NCBI GenBank assembly: GCA_903936705.1
Contig: CAIZWN010000084.1
Location: 29,989 to 93,988 of the forward strand
Length of the DNA: 64,000 nucleotides
Source of the DNA: an uncultured Myxococcales bacterium
GTDB taxonomy: Bacteria > Myxococcota_A > UBA9042 > DTJE01
Direction: 5' to 3'
The notes under the pieces are model-generated. The model worked only from the letters and a program-made list of their open reading frames with translations. It searched no databases and had not been told where the DNA came from. Position 1 is the first letter of the stretch; every line of letters starts with the position of its first letter. Positions 16,723-26,117 of the stretch are shown piece by piece. Position numbers and translations under genes: made by a program.

Positions 16723-17481
16723 ATGAAGCGACTTCTGATTGGGACCTTCGTGGCGGTGATGTTCATGGGGTGCGTCAAGAAGGATGTCTATCTGAAGGAC
16801 ACCGGCGCGTTGAAGGATCGGATCGCGAGTCTTGAGGCCGATAATGGAAAGCTGAATGGCGAGAAGGACAAGTTGATCGGCGAGAAGGACAAGCTGAAAG
16901 GAGATAACGACATCCTGGGCGCGCAGTTGTCGGCCATGGGTGGCAAGAATGTCTCGCTTAACGACAACCTCAAGCAGACCATCGCCAAGATGAACGAACT
17001 GAAGGCCCAGGCGGAAAACCGGAAGGTCAAGATTGCCGAATTGAAGGCGAAATTGCAGTCAATGGTCTCGGCGGGTCAGTTGAAGATCCGGACCGACAAG
17101 GGGCGCATGATTGTCGAGATGGCCGAAAAGGTGTTGTTTGATTCAGGCAAGTTCAAGTTGAAGCCCGAAGGCCTGTTGGCGCTGGAACAACTGACTGAAA
17201 TCCTGAAGACCCTGGAGGGACGTACATTCCAGGTGGCCGGCCATACCGACGACGTGGGCGCCGACGACATGAACTGGACGCTGTCGCTGAACCGAGCCAA
17301 GTCGGTCGCGCAGTACATGATCGAAAAGGGCATGCCTGCCGAGCGTCTGTCTGCTGCCGGCTATGGCAAGTTCCAGCCCGTGGCGCCGAACGACTCCCCC
17401 GAGGGCAAGGCCCAGAATCGCCGCATCGAGATCGCCCTGGTTCCGAATATCGAGGAGATCCTGGGTTTCGGCGCGGAGTAG
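16723..17481 (+). CDS. OmpA-family lipoprotein with coiled-coil stalk
   Basis: The protein has 252 residues. A short leader ends in a lipobox FMGC (Cys near 16). Residues about 25-125 are a Lys/Asp/Glu-rich coiled coil. The C-terminal 120 residues are an OmpA-like peptidoglycan-binding domain: FDSGKFKL, GHTDDVG, LSLNRAKSV, GYGKFQPVAPN and QNRRIEI, keeping the Asp and Arg that clasp diaminopimelate. It should tether the outer membrane to the wall. The ribosome site GGGAGG overlaps the end of ubiB. A 21-base unit is directly repeated in the stalk (16858-16899). Confidence 0.92.
   Translation: MKRLLIGTFVAVMFMGCVKKDVYLKDTGALKDRIASLEADNGKLNGEKDKLIGEKDKLKGDNDILGAQLSAMGGKNVSLNDNLKQTIAKMNELKAQAENRKVKIAELKAKLQSMVSAGQLKIRTDKGRMIVEMAEKVLFDSGKFKLKPEGLLALEQLTEILKTLEGRTFQVAGHTDDVGADDMNWTLSLNRAKSVAQYMIEKGMPAERLSAAGYGKFQPVAPNDSPEGKAQNRRIEIALVPNIEEILGFGAE
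16858..16899 (+). repeat. Two-copy 21-base tandem repeat in the OmpA-lipoprotein stalk
   Basis: The unit beginning GGCGAGAAGGACAAG occurs at 16858 and again at 16879; the last 6 bases differ between copies. It encodes GEKDKLI then GEKDKLK, adding one coiled-coil heptad, a likely slippage duplication. Confidence 0.75.
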
Positions 17482-17483
17482 GG

Positions 17484-18041
17484 TTATTGGCAGGCCCCGT
17501 TGCGGCATACCTTTCGTTCCGCGGCGCAATCCTTGACCATCGCCTGGTATCCCAGCACGTTGCAGTCGGTAAGAATGTCGTTGTGGCACGTGGGCTGTGA
17601 AGTACCGGGAGGGCACGTAGAGTCGGTGTATGCGCACATCGCCAGTGAGGGACCATCGGGGGCGCCTGCCAAATCCTTTCCGCTGACGCACGCCTGACCA
17701 CTTTTGGCGGTGCAGTCGCTGGTCATGTCCCATGCGTAGGCTCCGTCCTCGGTGCAACGGCCTGTGTATCGGCCAGCAAGACATTTCGAATATCCTTCCT
17801 CGGCCGCTGTGCAAAGGACTAGAGGCTTGGCAAAACACGTACCGTTCAGGCACTGGGCGGCGTCTCCGCAGTCCTTCGATTCCCAGTGGTATCCGCCAGC
17901 AGTTTCCCCGACCTGGCAGCTCCACTGTACATTGCCGACGCAGTGGTCTTCGTTGATAGAACATTCTGGACCGGCGCAGGACGAAACTGCCGCTGCCAGC
18001 AATCCGGCCATGGCCATCAAAACAACGCAACGAGACATCAT
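17484..18041 (-). CDS. Cys-rich putative lipoprotein
   Basis: The protein has 185 residues. The leader (MMSRCVVLMAMAGLLAAAVSSC) ends in a lipobox VSSC. The mature part has many cysteines in a C-x(n)-C spacing like small EGF- or Dickkopf-like secreted modules of myxobacteria, e.g. CTAAEEGYSKCLAGRY and CRNGAC. The ATG at 18041 follows AAGGAG by 8 bases. It ends 2 bases from the OmpA-lipoprotein gene, tail to tail. No function can be assigned. Confidence 0.75.
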   Translation of the reverse strand: MMSRCVVLMAMAGLLAAAVSSCAGPECSINEDHCVGNVQWSCQVGETAGGYHWESKDCGDAAQCLNGTCFAKPLVLCTAAEEGYSKCLAGRYTGRCTEDGAYAWDMTSDCTAKSGQACVSGKDLAGAPDGPSLAMCAYTDSTCPPGTSQPTCHNDILTDCNVLGYQAMVKDCAAERKVCRNGACQ

Positions 18042-18265
18042 CAGCGGTCTCCTTCCCTTCTTGGGCGGGTGGATCCTATCACGACTGGCTTTCTGCCAAG
18101 TCGCAGCGAACGGCGGCATGTGCTTCTGCAACGACTATTGCAGCGGATATCGATGCTGGAGCCGATGAACCTCGGGTTTCCGACTGCTACGCCTGCAGGC
18201 CAACCCCCTGGACCCGCGTTGCCAGCGCGAGTATCTTTCGTTTGGCCAAACGCCCGCGATGGGAA

Positions 18266-18970
18266 ATGCTGCCGGTTGCCAGACAAAGGACCTTGTGTGC
18301 CTTCGCGGCAATTGCTTTAGCCGTTGCGATGGCATGTGCATCCCGCGGCGCCCTGGCTGGCGATTCGTCAGCCGAAACCCTGGCTGCCAGGGACGTGGGG
18401 TCGGTCCGCGTAGGTCCAATTCGTGTCGAAGGTGGCGCCAATCGGGATCGCGGCCGATTGTCGCTGTCTCTGGGCATCGGCCAGCGCTTGCTGTGGACGT
18501 CACCCGAAGCCGTTTTACCAGTCACGTGGCCTGTATCACTGCGCGCCTACACTGCTCGGCGGCAGCCGCTGGTCGTCCTTGTCCAGTCGGGCGGTATCTT
18601 GCCGCTGGCGCCTTCAGTCCGCTCCCGCGGTCGTTCTGGCAAATCGTCAGCGCACCACCATCCTTCGTCGAACGCCAGGGAACAGGATGCGAACCTGGCC
18701 ACCGCCCTCGGGGATCTGGTTATCGATTACGGGACGGGTACTCTTGATGATCCTGGCGAACCGTTCGACCAGTCGGCGCTTCAGGTGCCTGCCGCCCAGA
18801 ATCGTTCCCATGCCGCCGCCGTCCCGCCATCCGGAGTTTCGTCCAACCCGACATCTTTGATGCACTGTAAGGTGGCGCTTGAATGGCCCCCGGAAGACGG
18901 CGAACACCGTCTAGCCTGCGGCCCTTTCACTGTAGTGTTACAAACTCGCTGGGTAAAAAAGCGGCGTTGA
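18266..18970 (+). CDS. Putative secreted protein of unknown function
   Basis: The protein has 234 residues from the ATG at 18266 (GATGGGAA ahead); a TTG at 18242 is an alternative. A signal peptide is visible (charged VARQR, hydrophobic CAFAAIALAVAM, cleavage near ALAG). The rest is beta-rich and then Pro/Ser/His-rich, with a second ordered stretch at the end (ALEWPPEDG, GPFTVVLQTRW). Codon use looks like its neighbours. It is convergent with the Cys-rich lipoprotein gene. No family is recognised, and existence rests on the signal peptide and the long open frame. Confidence 0.55.
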   Translation: MLPVARQRTLCAFAAIALAVAMACASRGALAGDSSAETLAARDVGSVRVGPIRVEGGANRDRGRLSLSLGIGQRLLWTSPEAVLPVTWPVSLRAYTARRQPLVVLVQSGGILPLAPSVRSRGRSGKSSAHHHPSSNAREQDANLATALGDLVIDYGTGTLDDPGEPFDQSALQVPAAQNRSHAAAVPPSGVSSNPTSLMHCKVALEWPPEDGEHRLACGPFTVVLQTRWVKKRR

Positions 18971-18986
18971 CCCCAAAGTCACGTGG

Positions 18987-20459
18987 TCACGGATCTCCGA
19001 CCGATGCGTTGTCCGCCCCCGGTGTCGCATCCCCTGGCGGGTTGTCCGGGGCGTCACCCATCGCGCAGCCGCCGGTCACCTTCTGATAGCAGAACCGGAT
19101 GCACTTCTTGCCCTTGGACTGGCCCTTGTCGTCCTTGATGTCCTGGCACTGCCAGCCCTGCGGGCACGGGTTCTTTTCGTCCGGTCCGCACGGGGGCATG
19201 CAGTAGGATCCCTTGTCCTCGTCGGTTTTCGGGTCCTTGAAGCCGATGCACAGCGTGTTTTCGTCGCCGCATGGGCTGTCCGCCTGCTGGTCGCATACCT
19301 CGCAGTACTTGCCCACTGCCGTCTCGCACTTCTTGTTCGGGAGGTCGCAGACCTGTCCGCAACTGCACCAGTAGTTGGCGTCGCACCCGCGATCCACGCA
19401 CACCTTGTTGATCGTGTCGCACAGCTTGGAAGCCTGCTTGCAGTCGAAATCGATAAGGCACCCACTGATGCACGTCTTGGTTGCGGTCTCGCAGTACTGC
19501 TCGGGCTCGCGGCAGTCGATCGGCGAAAAGCACATGCCCGGAATCGTGCAATGACCCTTGATGCAATCCCATTCCTTGCCCGGCATGGGCGAAGGATCAT
19601 CGCATCCCTTGATGTCGGCATCGGCCAGCGAGCCAGTGCATGCATCCATGCACATTCCGGCGTTGCACACCTTCAGCGAACCGCACTCGGTGTCAGCCGT
19701 GCATCCCGGGACGCAGCGATGGGTCTTCGGGTGGCACGCTTCGCCAAAGGCGCAGTCCAGGGCGTCCCTGCAACCGCAAACGTGCAGATCCTCCCAGCAC
19801 TTCTCCTTGAGGCCGCAATCCTGGTCATCCTTGCAGCGCGACTGCAGATTTCCGCAGTTCAGGGTACCTGGGACGCAAACGCCGGCCGTGGCCTCGCCTT
19901 CGACGCGAGCGCACGTGTAGGAACCCTGGACGGCCCCTTCGACCGCGCACATTCCGGTGCTTAGGGGGCACCATGGCGCGCAGACCTTTTGTGACATCGT
20001 GGTCGTCAGGCCGGCCACCGTGATGGTGTCGACGCAATGGGACATCTGTCCCCAGCACTGCCGATCGGTCTCGCATGCCTCACAGGCCGGCAGCAGTGGG
20101 TGGCAGGTCTTGTCGCATTCGTTGCAGTAGGCCTCGGACCCGCAATTCTTGTCCTCGCGGCAGCCATTCGTGGTCTTCGGGTCCAGGACTTCGATGCACT
20201 TGAACTCGCAGTTGCACGCGAACGTCGCCCCCTTGATGTCGATGCACTGCTGATCGGTCTCGCATTCGCGAGGCGGCGGGGTATCAATCGCCACGATTCC
20301 GTCCGGCAGGTCGGAAGGGTTGCTGCCGTCAGGAAACACGATCACGTCCTGTGGATTGCTGCCGGTGTCGCCCTTGTCCTTGCTGCCCCCGCAGGCTACG
20401 ACCAAAGTCAGCATCGATATGGAGAAAAACGCCGCAAACCCGGTCGACCTGCGATTCAT
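18987..20459 (-). CDS. Cys-rich lipoprotein with repeated Dickkopf/EGF-like modules
   Basis: The protein has 490 residues. The leader ends in a lipobox VVAC (Cys near 23), followed by an Asp/Pro/Ser linker to about 60. The rest is a series of Cys-rich repeats with patterns such as CETDQQC, CREDKNC, CKDDQDCG, CTADTECG and CDLPNKKC, separated by 20-40 residues. Such stacks are common on the surface of myxobacteria. The ATG at 20459 follows GGAGG by 6 bases. It is transcribed after the bamB-like gene but lies 122 bases away, beyond a hairpin. Confidence 0.82.
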   Translation of the reverse strand: MNRRSTGFAAFFSISMLTLVVACGGSKDKGDTGSNPQDVIVFPDGSNPSDLPDGIVAIDTPPPRECETDQQCIDIKGATFACNCEFKCIEVLDPKTTNGCREDKNCGSEAYCNECDKTCHPLLPACEACETDRQCWGQMSHCVDTITVAGLTTTMSQKVCAPWCPLSTGMCAVEGAVQGSYTCARVEGEATAGVCVPGTLNCGNLQSRCKDDQDCGLKEKCWEDLHVCGCRDALDCAFGEACHPKTHRCVPGCTADTECGSLKVCNAGMCMDACTGSLADADIKGCDDPSPMPGKEWDCIKGHCTIPGMCFSPIDCREPEQYCETATKTCISGCLIDFDCKQASKLCDTINKVCVDRGCDANYWCSCGQVCDLPNKKCETAVGKYCEVCDQQADSPCGDENTLCIGFKDPKTDEDKGSYCMPPCGPDEKNPCPQGWQCQDIKDDKGQSKGKKCIRFCYQKVTGGCAMGDAPDNPPGDATPGADNASVGDP

Positions 20460-20535
20460 TGGTGTCCTCCGTAGTCTCGAATCGTTCCCGATTACCGTCA
20501 TCAATCGACGGTTGCCATGCGGCATTGTAGGCAAT

Positions 20536-20567
20536 CCGGTTCAGCGGCAAAAGGCCTTTTCAACCGG
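20536..20567 (-). terminator. Hairpin downstream of the bamB-like gene
   Basis: CCGGTT at 20536-20541 pairs with AACCGG at 20562-20567 and encloses the perfect palindrome AAAAGGCCTTTT. The T-run inside the arm could serve as a terminator on the minus strand between the bamB-like gene and the Cys-rich lipoprotein gene. Confidence 0.35.
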
Positions 20568-20581
20568 AAGATCCGCAAGAT

Positions 20582-21730
20582 TCAAGGAGCCAGTATATCG
20601 ACCGCGTTCACGGTCCCGCCGCCGCCCACGAAGAACAGGCGTCGTCCAGCCACCTCGGGAGTGCCCCGGACGCCATGCTTCAGGGCCAATCGGACCATTG
20701 GTGCGCCGTTCGACTGGCGCAGCAGCCAAAGCCCGCGATCGCCGCCAACGACAACAGCGCCGGCCACCAGCACCGGCGAAGCTGCTGCCGTCGTGGCCAG
20801 CCTGGTGCGCCACCTGACCGCGCCATCGGACAGTCGCATCGCCACTACCATTCCGTCGGCGGTTCCGGTTATCAAGGAATCCCCCGACACGATCGGGCGA
20901 CTGGCCCCGAACTCGGACGCTCTCCAGACCAGTTCGCCGCTGGACATCCGGATTGCCGCAGGTCCCTCGCCAAAGGCCGATGTGTAGACGATTCCGTCAA
21001 CCACTACGGGGGTCGAATCGACGTCGCTGGCTCCGCGAATGTCACGCGACAGATCGAATTCCCACACAGTGTTTCCGGTCGCTGCATCCAGTGCCAGCAG
21101 CATCCCATCGGAAAATCCGGCAAGGACCCGGTTACCGTGCACTACCGGCGATGCCACTCCTTCCGAACTCAGCAGTCGCGGGCGTTCCCTGTGGGCCTCC
21201 CAACGGAACGTGCCGCTGGTGGCTTCGATGGCGTAAAGTTTGTCGATTGTCGACGAGGCAAATACCAGGCCGCCCCAGGCGGCCACATCGCTGTAGAAAC
21301 CTGCGTCGGCGCAAAACGGCTTGTCCCATGTGGCCTTGCCGGTAGTCGGATCGAGGCGGTACAGGCATCCGTCAGACGACGCCACGAACAGCCCGTCGGC
21401 GGTCAGGAGCGGCTTGCCTCGAACCGCGCCGCGCGTGGCGAATTCCCACGCCAACTTGCCGCCAAGGGCCTCGAACGCAAGTACCTGACCGCTCTTCACG
21501 CCGCAGACCACAAGACCAAGTCTGGTCATGGACAGGCATTGCCCGAAATCGCTGGGTGTCAGCGCGAATGAGTCGTTGTCATAGGCCAGAAATCCCCAGG
21601 CTGGGGCGAAGGAGGACTCGACACACAGTTCGCCTGCCGGCTGACCGGGTGGTGACGGAGGGATTTGGGCCTCGGCTGTCGACGGGACCGACAGGGCCAA
21701 AACAATCGCTGCACAGCAGACGCGCGTCAT
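20582..21730 (-). CDS. PQQ-like beta-propeller protein, BamB-like
   Basis: The protein has 382 residues, with a cleavable signal peptide (about 22 residues ending STAEAQ). Seven or eight propeller blades are marked by repeated G-x-x-x-W (GKLAWEF, GKATWDK, GTFRWEA, GNTVWEF, GELVWRA, GAVRWRT). It follows a yfgM-like gene by 20 bases, the same order as yfgM-bamB in Escherichia coli, so a scaffold role in outer-membrane protein assembly is a fair inference. Unlike BamB it has no lipobox. Confidence 0.82.
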   Translation of the reverse strand: MTRVCCAAIVLALSVPSTAEAQIPPSPPGQPAGELCVESSFAPAWGFLAYDNDSFALTPSDFGQCLSMTRLGLVVCGVKSGQVLAFEALGGKLAWEFATRGAVRGKPLLTADGLFVASSDGCLYRLDPTTGKATWDKPFCADAGFYSDVAAWGGLVFASSTIDKLYAIEATSGTFRWEAHRERPRLLSSEGVASPVVHGNRVLAGFSDGMLLALDAATGNTVWEFDLSRDIRGASDVDSTPVVVDGIVYTSAFGEGPAAIRMSSGELVWRASEFGASRPIVSGDSLITGTADGMVVAMRLSDGAVRWRTRLATTAAASPVLVAGAVVVGGDRGLWLLRQSNGAPMVRLALKHGVRGTPEVAGRRLFFVGGGGTVNAVDILAP

Positions 21731-21750
21731 CTGGCCCTCGTTGTGCGCAC

Positions 21751-22530
21751 TCAGCGAACCGACTGCAGACGTTCCTCGAGCACCTTGCGAGCTACGAGTT
21801 GCGGACCGGGCATCCTCTCAACGTCGCCGCTCAGAGCTTCGATGCCCTTCTGGTAGAACTCGGCAGCCTTGCTGCGGTCAACGGGATCTCCGGCGCCGGC
21901 CTTTGCCGTCGGGTTGTACATGTCGCCCAGGTGCAGGAAGCCGTAGGACTTCGCCAGCGCCGGCTCGACCTTGGTCAGTTCGCCGAATGCGACCTCGGCA
22001 TCGGCCCGCCGCCCAGCCTGGTCGGCCGCGACGCCGATGGACTCCCATGCAAGCCAGACAAACGGGGATGTCGGGTTGGCGTCCACGAATGCCTTCCAGG
22101 CTGTCGCTGCCGCCGCCGCATCGCCAGCCTTCATCAAGGCTGCGCCCTTCGACAGCATTGCCAGCCCAGACAGTTCGGACTTGGCGTTGTCGGCCAGGAA
22201 CTTGTCCAGGTCGGCCAGGACCTTTCTGGCCCGGCCGGCCTCGTCCTCGGCAGCCTTCTTGCCTGCCTCGGCGTCGGCGGGTTGCTCTGTCGAGGCCGCC
22301 AGCGGCGCGAGTGCCTTCAACAGCGCCGTGGACCGATCGACCGCATGACTTGTGTTCATGCGCGACAGCAGGACGCCGCCGACAATCGCGACGATGATCA
22401 ACCCGGCGCCAGCGCCAACCCATCCGCCGTACAGACGGAAGAAATTGACAACCTTGCCCATCGACTCCTGGAATTCGTCCGGAGCCTGGAGTTCCTTCTT
22501 CGTTACCTTGCCAACCTTCTGTGCGGACAT
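21751..22530 (-). CDS. TPR-like membrane protein, YfgM-like
   Basis: The protein has 259 residues. A cytosolic N-terminus of about 38 residues is followed by one membrane helix (GGWVGAGAGLIIVAIVGGVLLS) and a periplasmic helical-repeat domain with TPR-like pairs (ALMKAGDAAAAATAWKAFV, AKSYGFLHLGDMY). Length and layout match YfgM, a SecYEG-associated helper that hands over outer-membrane proteins. The downstream bamB-like gene supports this. The tRNA-Gln gene ends 62 bases upstream on the same strand. Confidence 0.8.
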   Translation of the reverse strand: MSAQKVGKVTKKELQAPDEFQESMGKVVNFFRLYGGWVGAGAGLIIVAIVGGVLLSRMNTSHAVDRSTALLKALAPLAASTEQPADAEAGKKAAEDEAGRARKVLADLDKFLADNAKSELSGLAMLSKGAALMKAGDAAAAATAWKAFVDANPTSPFVWLAWESIGVAADQAGRRADAEVAFGELTKVEPALAKSYGFLHLGDMYNPTAKAGAGDPVDRSKAAEFYQKGIEALSGDVERMPGPQLVARKVLEERLQSVR

Positions 22531-22592
22531 CGGTTGTCGTCCTCTTCAGCGTTTGCGGCAGGCCCCGTGCCTGACGCGGTGGACCAAACCTG

Positions 22593-22663
22593 TTCTCCGG
22601 CAGGGATTCGAACCCCGATAACAGGAACCAAAATCCTGTGTCCTGCCATTGGACGACCGGAGA
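22593..22663 (-). tRNA. tRNA-Gln (anticodon UUG)
   Basis: A 71-base cloverleaf: perfect 7-pair acceptor (TCTCCGG/CCGGAGA), D-arm GTCC/GGAC, anticodon stem CAGGA/TCCTG with loop TTTTGGT (anticodon TTG), and T-arm CGGGG-TTCGAAT-CCCTG with one G-T pair. The discriminator is A and CCA is not encoded. Confidence 0.95.
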
Positions 22664-22684
22664 CCACGCCCATCGGGCGCACGG

Positions 22685-22713
22685 TTTGTACCATCATCGC
22701 GCCACTTCGGCAA
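22685..22713 (-). promoter_or_regulatory. Candidate sigma-70 promoter of tRNA-Gln
   Basis: TTGCCG at 22713-22708 and TACAAA at 22690-22685 have a 17-base spacer, with the tRNA 5' end about 15 bases past the expected start. Confidence 0.35.
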
Positions 22714-22731
22714 GGGTTGAAGGGCCCCGGA

Positions 22732-25700
22732 TCAATCCAGAAGATTGCCCCACGAGGAAACAAAGATGGACTCGACGGCGCGCCGGATGGTCCGGGATGC
22801 CATGTTGATGGGATCCGCGGGGGACCCGTGGGTCGGAATCTCCTTCGGATCCTCTGCCTTGACACCGGTTTGGACGACCAGTTGCGGGACGGCCAAGGCG
22901 GCAAGTGCAAATGGTGCACCAGAACCCCCGGATGGGTTGGTTGACCCGCTGATTGCTTCCCCCGAACTGCACGCAGGGCGAGTGACGACCGACAGTCCGT
23001 ACGGTATCGACCCGGATGTGGTCGTTCCAATCAGTTCGGTAACGACCATCTTCGTTGGATCTTGCGAACTGTTCAGCTTCGGTACCATTTGCGAACAGTT
23101 GTCGCGGTGGCTGTCAAAAGCGGCGCCGTACAGCCTTCCAATGCCGGCGCTGCACGAGGTCTCTGGATTTGGGGTGAAGGTCGTGAAGTAGGCGACGCTG
23201 CTGAATATCACTGGCTGGCCCATCATGCGCTCGCATTCGAGGTCGGGAAGCTCCGGGAGTTCGGGATCGTGTTCAGGCTGCATGTTGCCCATGAACCCCA
23301 GGAACTTCTTCCAAAGCAGGGTCGGGCCAACCTGCCATGTGGGCTGCGATGGTGCTGCGTCCGGGTCGGTGCTGGCAGCCGTGTAGGCCATTCGGCAAGC
23401 TTGATCAGACCAGGGCGAACAAGCCGCCCCCGGCCTTCCTGTGTAAGGTTCAATCGTCTCGGCCAGGGACACGACGAAATTCCGTTGCAGGGTTGATGAT
23501 TCCGAACAATCCAGGGAATCCATCTCTCCGCTGCCGTAGACGACTACCAGACTGTTGGTCAATGACTGGATTGCCAGTGCGGGAGCCTCGTAGACTGGTG
23601 CCCTGATGGGAGAGCTCAGCGTCGGCACCGGCGACAACGACTTGTATGGGTCGTAGAACATGGTCAGGGTCCACGCGCTGGTGATCTCGGACCCCAGTTC
23701 CAACCGCCACAACCGTCCTGCCGCGTCCCCCATGAAGCATCGGGACATGAAGGTTCCCGGGAAGGTCGAGAAGCATGCAACGCTGCCAACCATGTCGGCG
23801 TCGATTTGATGGTCCGACACCGAGCAGTTGTTGAACACGTTTGCATTGCCGGACTTGAACTCGGCTAGCCTGGCCCCCGTATCCATGCGCACTACGAACA
23901 CCGACTTGCCGGCGTCGGAACCAAGCCCGGATCCGTTCCCGCCCGGGATCACTGCGACCGCCAGTTCTCGCAGTTTCGTTTCACGCGGCACGCACGATGT
24001 CGTTTCATCGGGACAAACCTGGACCGAACCGATCTCGGGCCGGCCCCAGGTACGGCCCAGCATGCTGAAGTCGTTCCTTTCGGGATGACTGTCGTTGTCT
24101 GGATTGCAGGCGACTTCACCCTGAACACAGCGGCCGGCCTCGGCCGAGATGTCCCACATGAACTGCCAGTTTGAAGTAGTCGGGTCGGTCACATCCAGTG
24201 CCGCCATCCCGCGCCCGCCGTCACGGTCGCCGATCAGAAGTACCGAACGCCATGCCGAGCCTGTCTCGCCGTCCACACCAGCTTGTGCTCTTGACAGCAC
24301 GACGTCCTTGACGACCGGGGTACCGTCCAGCAACGTCCGGATACCATTGGGCAGTTCGGCAAGTCTGGGCAGCGTGTGAGGCGGCACGAACGCCCATTCC
24401 TCGCGGCCCCAATCCTGATCAACAATGTTGCCGTTTGGGCGATCGACCTTGAAGGCGTGCAGCAGGCCGTCGTGTGTCGGGGCATACAACATCACCGGTC
24501 GCAATGCGATCGATGCCTTGTAGCTGCGGAATGAAGGGATCTGTAGGTCGGTGCCTTGCAAGCGCCCCTGAACAGCAGGGGTTCCGTGATCAATGGCCCC
24601 TGTCCTGTATCCGCGACGACATGAGTCGGTGTCTGCCAGGACGTATTCGATCAGGTTGCGGCGGAAGTCCGCAAGATTTTGTTCGCGGGTGTTGGTGATC
24701 GGCAGGAAGTCCGTGCTGCAGAAACCCGTGCTGGCATCGCGCGAAAAATCCGGTATCAAATTGCCTGCGGATGGAGCCCCGAGCATCAGGGCCGTAAGAT
24801 CAGGGTTTCCCACGTCGAACTGATTCAGCAGGCCCTCGATCACGGTCTTGACTTCGCGGTTGCCGTCGGGACGCTGGTTCAACAGGTCGGACATGACCTG
24901 GATGACCGACAGCGACGACTGGTCCGGGAGATTTTCGTCCTGGCCACACTGGTAGACAAGGCGTCTGAGGATCCCTTGGCGCAGGAACGGAATCCAGCCA
25001 AGGCCGGTCTGGTCGCGAACTTTCGCGTGGACGGCGTTGAACTGGTATTGCACGTCAATGCCGTTACCCGTCTCGTTCGTGACTACCGTTCGTGTTCGCG
25101 ACTGGGTCGCAACGTCCAGGTTGCCCAGGATCTGGGTAAATGCGCGGACCAGATCCGTGCCGCTGTTGGCCTCGAAATACGTGCCGCTGATATTTCCACC
25201 ATCGGTTGCAATGTCCCAAGCCTCGCTGGACACCGAAGCGTTCAGCTTGAAGCCGATGACATAGAGATTCACTCCTATGTCGCGCAGTTCCTTGGCCTGC
25301 AGCCTCGCGGATATGTATGGCGGCGAAGGCGCGAGGTTGGCACGTCCGTCGGTAACCAGGATGACCGTCTTGGTGCGGCATTTCAGGTAGGCGTCCGAAA
25401 GAATGTCCGGGTCATTCTCGAAAAAATACTTGGCGTCGAACAACTGTGGTGAAATCGGTGTTCCACCGTATGGAATCGCGGAAAGGATTGAGGCCTGGAC
25501 CAGTTCATTCTGAGCGCGAACCTCCGAAGCCACGTCCGAGGCCCAGGGATGAACGAATTTGCCGGTCAGCGCTCCCTCGTTACGGGCACCATAATTCTTG
25601 GTCTCCTCGGGACCGTAAGAGTAGCCGCCAGACTCGCCTGTGTCGGGGCTCTCCTTCGTGTCGAACGTCATGACTCCGAATTTGAAGGACTCGATGCTTC

Positions 25701-26109
25701 GGTCGATCAGTCCATCCAAGCGCTGGTCCCCAAGCGCCACGATATGCGGTACCACGTAGGGGCAGTCCTCGCGAGGGCAGGGCGAGACCGCGACGTTGTT
25801 GCGCTCCTGTTTCTCGCATGTGTAGTTGTCGAAGGTGCCGGTCAGCACTTCCTGGGCCACTATGAATCGGCTTTTACCCCAGGTGCCATCGACGGCCGGA
25901 CAGCCCGGCGGATCCAGAAAATCGTCGTTATTGCCGATCTCGGCGGCCAGCGAGTTGACGTCGTACTCCATCGACCCGGACGTATCCAGCAGCAGCAGGA
26001 CGATTGGCTTGACCTCGTGCAAGGGCAGGTCCTCGGCCATGGCTGTGCAAGGAACCAGGGCAGTAATAATGGTGGTCGTCGCAAGCAGGGTCGTGTTGAA
26101 AAGCCGCAT
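22732..26109 (-). CDS. pilY1: PilY1-like type IV pilus tip/assembly protein with VWA domain
   Basis: The protein has 1125 residues. A signal peptide of about 25 residues precedes a von Willebrand A domain with an intact MIDAS: LLDTSGSM near 42-49, GGTPISP and VTDGRAN. The C-terminal half (about 500-1050) is a PilY1-type beta-propeller region with YAPTHDGLLHAF, REEWAFVPPH and GDAAGRLWRL. PilY1 caps the pilus, primes assembly with the minor pilins and acts in surface sensing and adhesion. It is the last gene of the fimT-pilV-pilW-pilX-pilY1 operon, 8 bases after pilX. Several Cys pairs suggest disulfides. Confidence 0.92.
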   Translation of the reverse strand: MRLFNTTLLATTTIITALVPCTAMAEDLPLHEVKPIVLLLLDTSGSMEYDVNSLAAEIGNNDDFLDPPGCPAVDGTWGKSRFIVAQEVLTGTFDNYTCEKQERNNVAVSPCPREDCPYVVPHIVALGDQRLDGLIDRSIESFKFGVMTFDTKESPDTGESGGYSYGPEETKNYGARNEGALTGKFVHPWASDVASEVRAQNELVQASILSAIPYGGTPISPQLFDAKYFFENDPDILSDAYLKCRTKTVILVTDGRANLAPSPPYISARLQAKELRDIGVNLYVIGFKLNASVSSEAWDIATDGGNISGTYFEANSGTDLVRAFTQILGNLDVATQSRTRTVVTNETGNGIDVQYQFNAVHAKVRDQTGLGWIPFLRQGILRRLVYQCGQDENLPDQSSLSVIQVMSDLLNQRPDGNREVKTVIEGLLNQFDVGNPDLTALMLGAPSAGNLIPDFSRDASTGFCSTDFLPITNTREQNLADFRRNLIEYVLADTDSCRRGYRTGAIDHGTPAVQGRLQGTDLQIPSFRSYKASIALRPVMLYAPTHDGLLHAFKVDRPNGNIVDQDWGREEWAFVPPHTLPRLAELPNGIRTLLDGTPVVKDVVLSRAQAGVDGETGSAWRSVLLIGDRDGGRGMAALDVTDPTTSNWQFMWDISAEAGRCVQGEVACNPDNDSHPERNDFSMLGRTWGRPEIGSVQVCPDETTSCVPRETKLRELAVAVIPGGNGSGLGSDAGKSVFVVRMDTGARLAEFKSGNANVFNNCSVSDHQIDADMVGSVACFSTFPGTFMSRCFMGDAAGRLWRLELGSEITSAWTLTMFYDPYKSLSPVPTLSSPIRAPVYEAPALAIQSLTNSLVVVYGSGEMDSLDCSESSTLQRNFVVSLAETIEPYTGRPGAACSPWSDQACRMAYTAASTDPDAAPSQPTWQVGPTLLWKKFLGFMGNMQPEHDPELPELPDLECERMMGQPVIFSSVAYFTTFTPNPETSCSAGIGRLYGAAFDSHRDNCSQMVPKLNSSQDPTKMVVTELIGTTTSGSIPYGLSVVTRPACSSGEAISGSTNPSGGSGAPFALAALAVPQLVVQTGVKAEDPKEIPTHGSPADPINMASRTIRRAVESIFVSSWGNLLD

Positions 26110-26117
26110 CGTCTACC

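Noticed and set aside
16858..16899. Tandem repeat considered as a CRISPR-like or regulatory array
   Set aside because: Only two copies, in frame, inside a coiled-coil stalk; simple slippage explains it.
18042..18265. TGGC-TTTCT-GCCA dyad tested as part of a sigma-54 promoter
   Set aside because: No GC pair at the -12 position on either strand.
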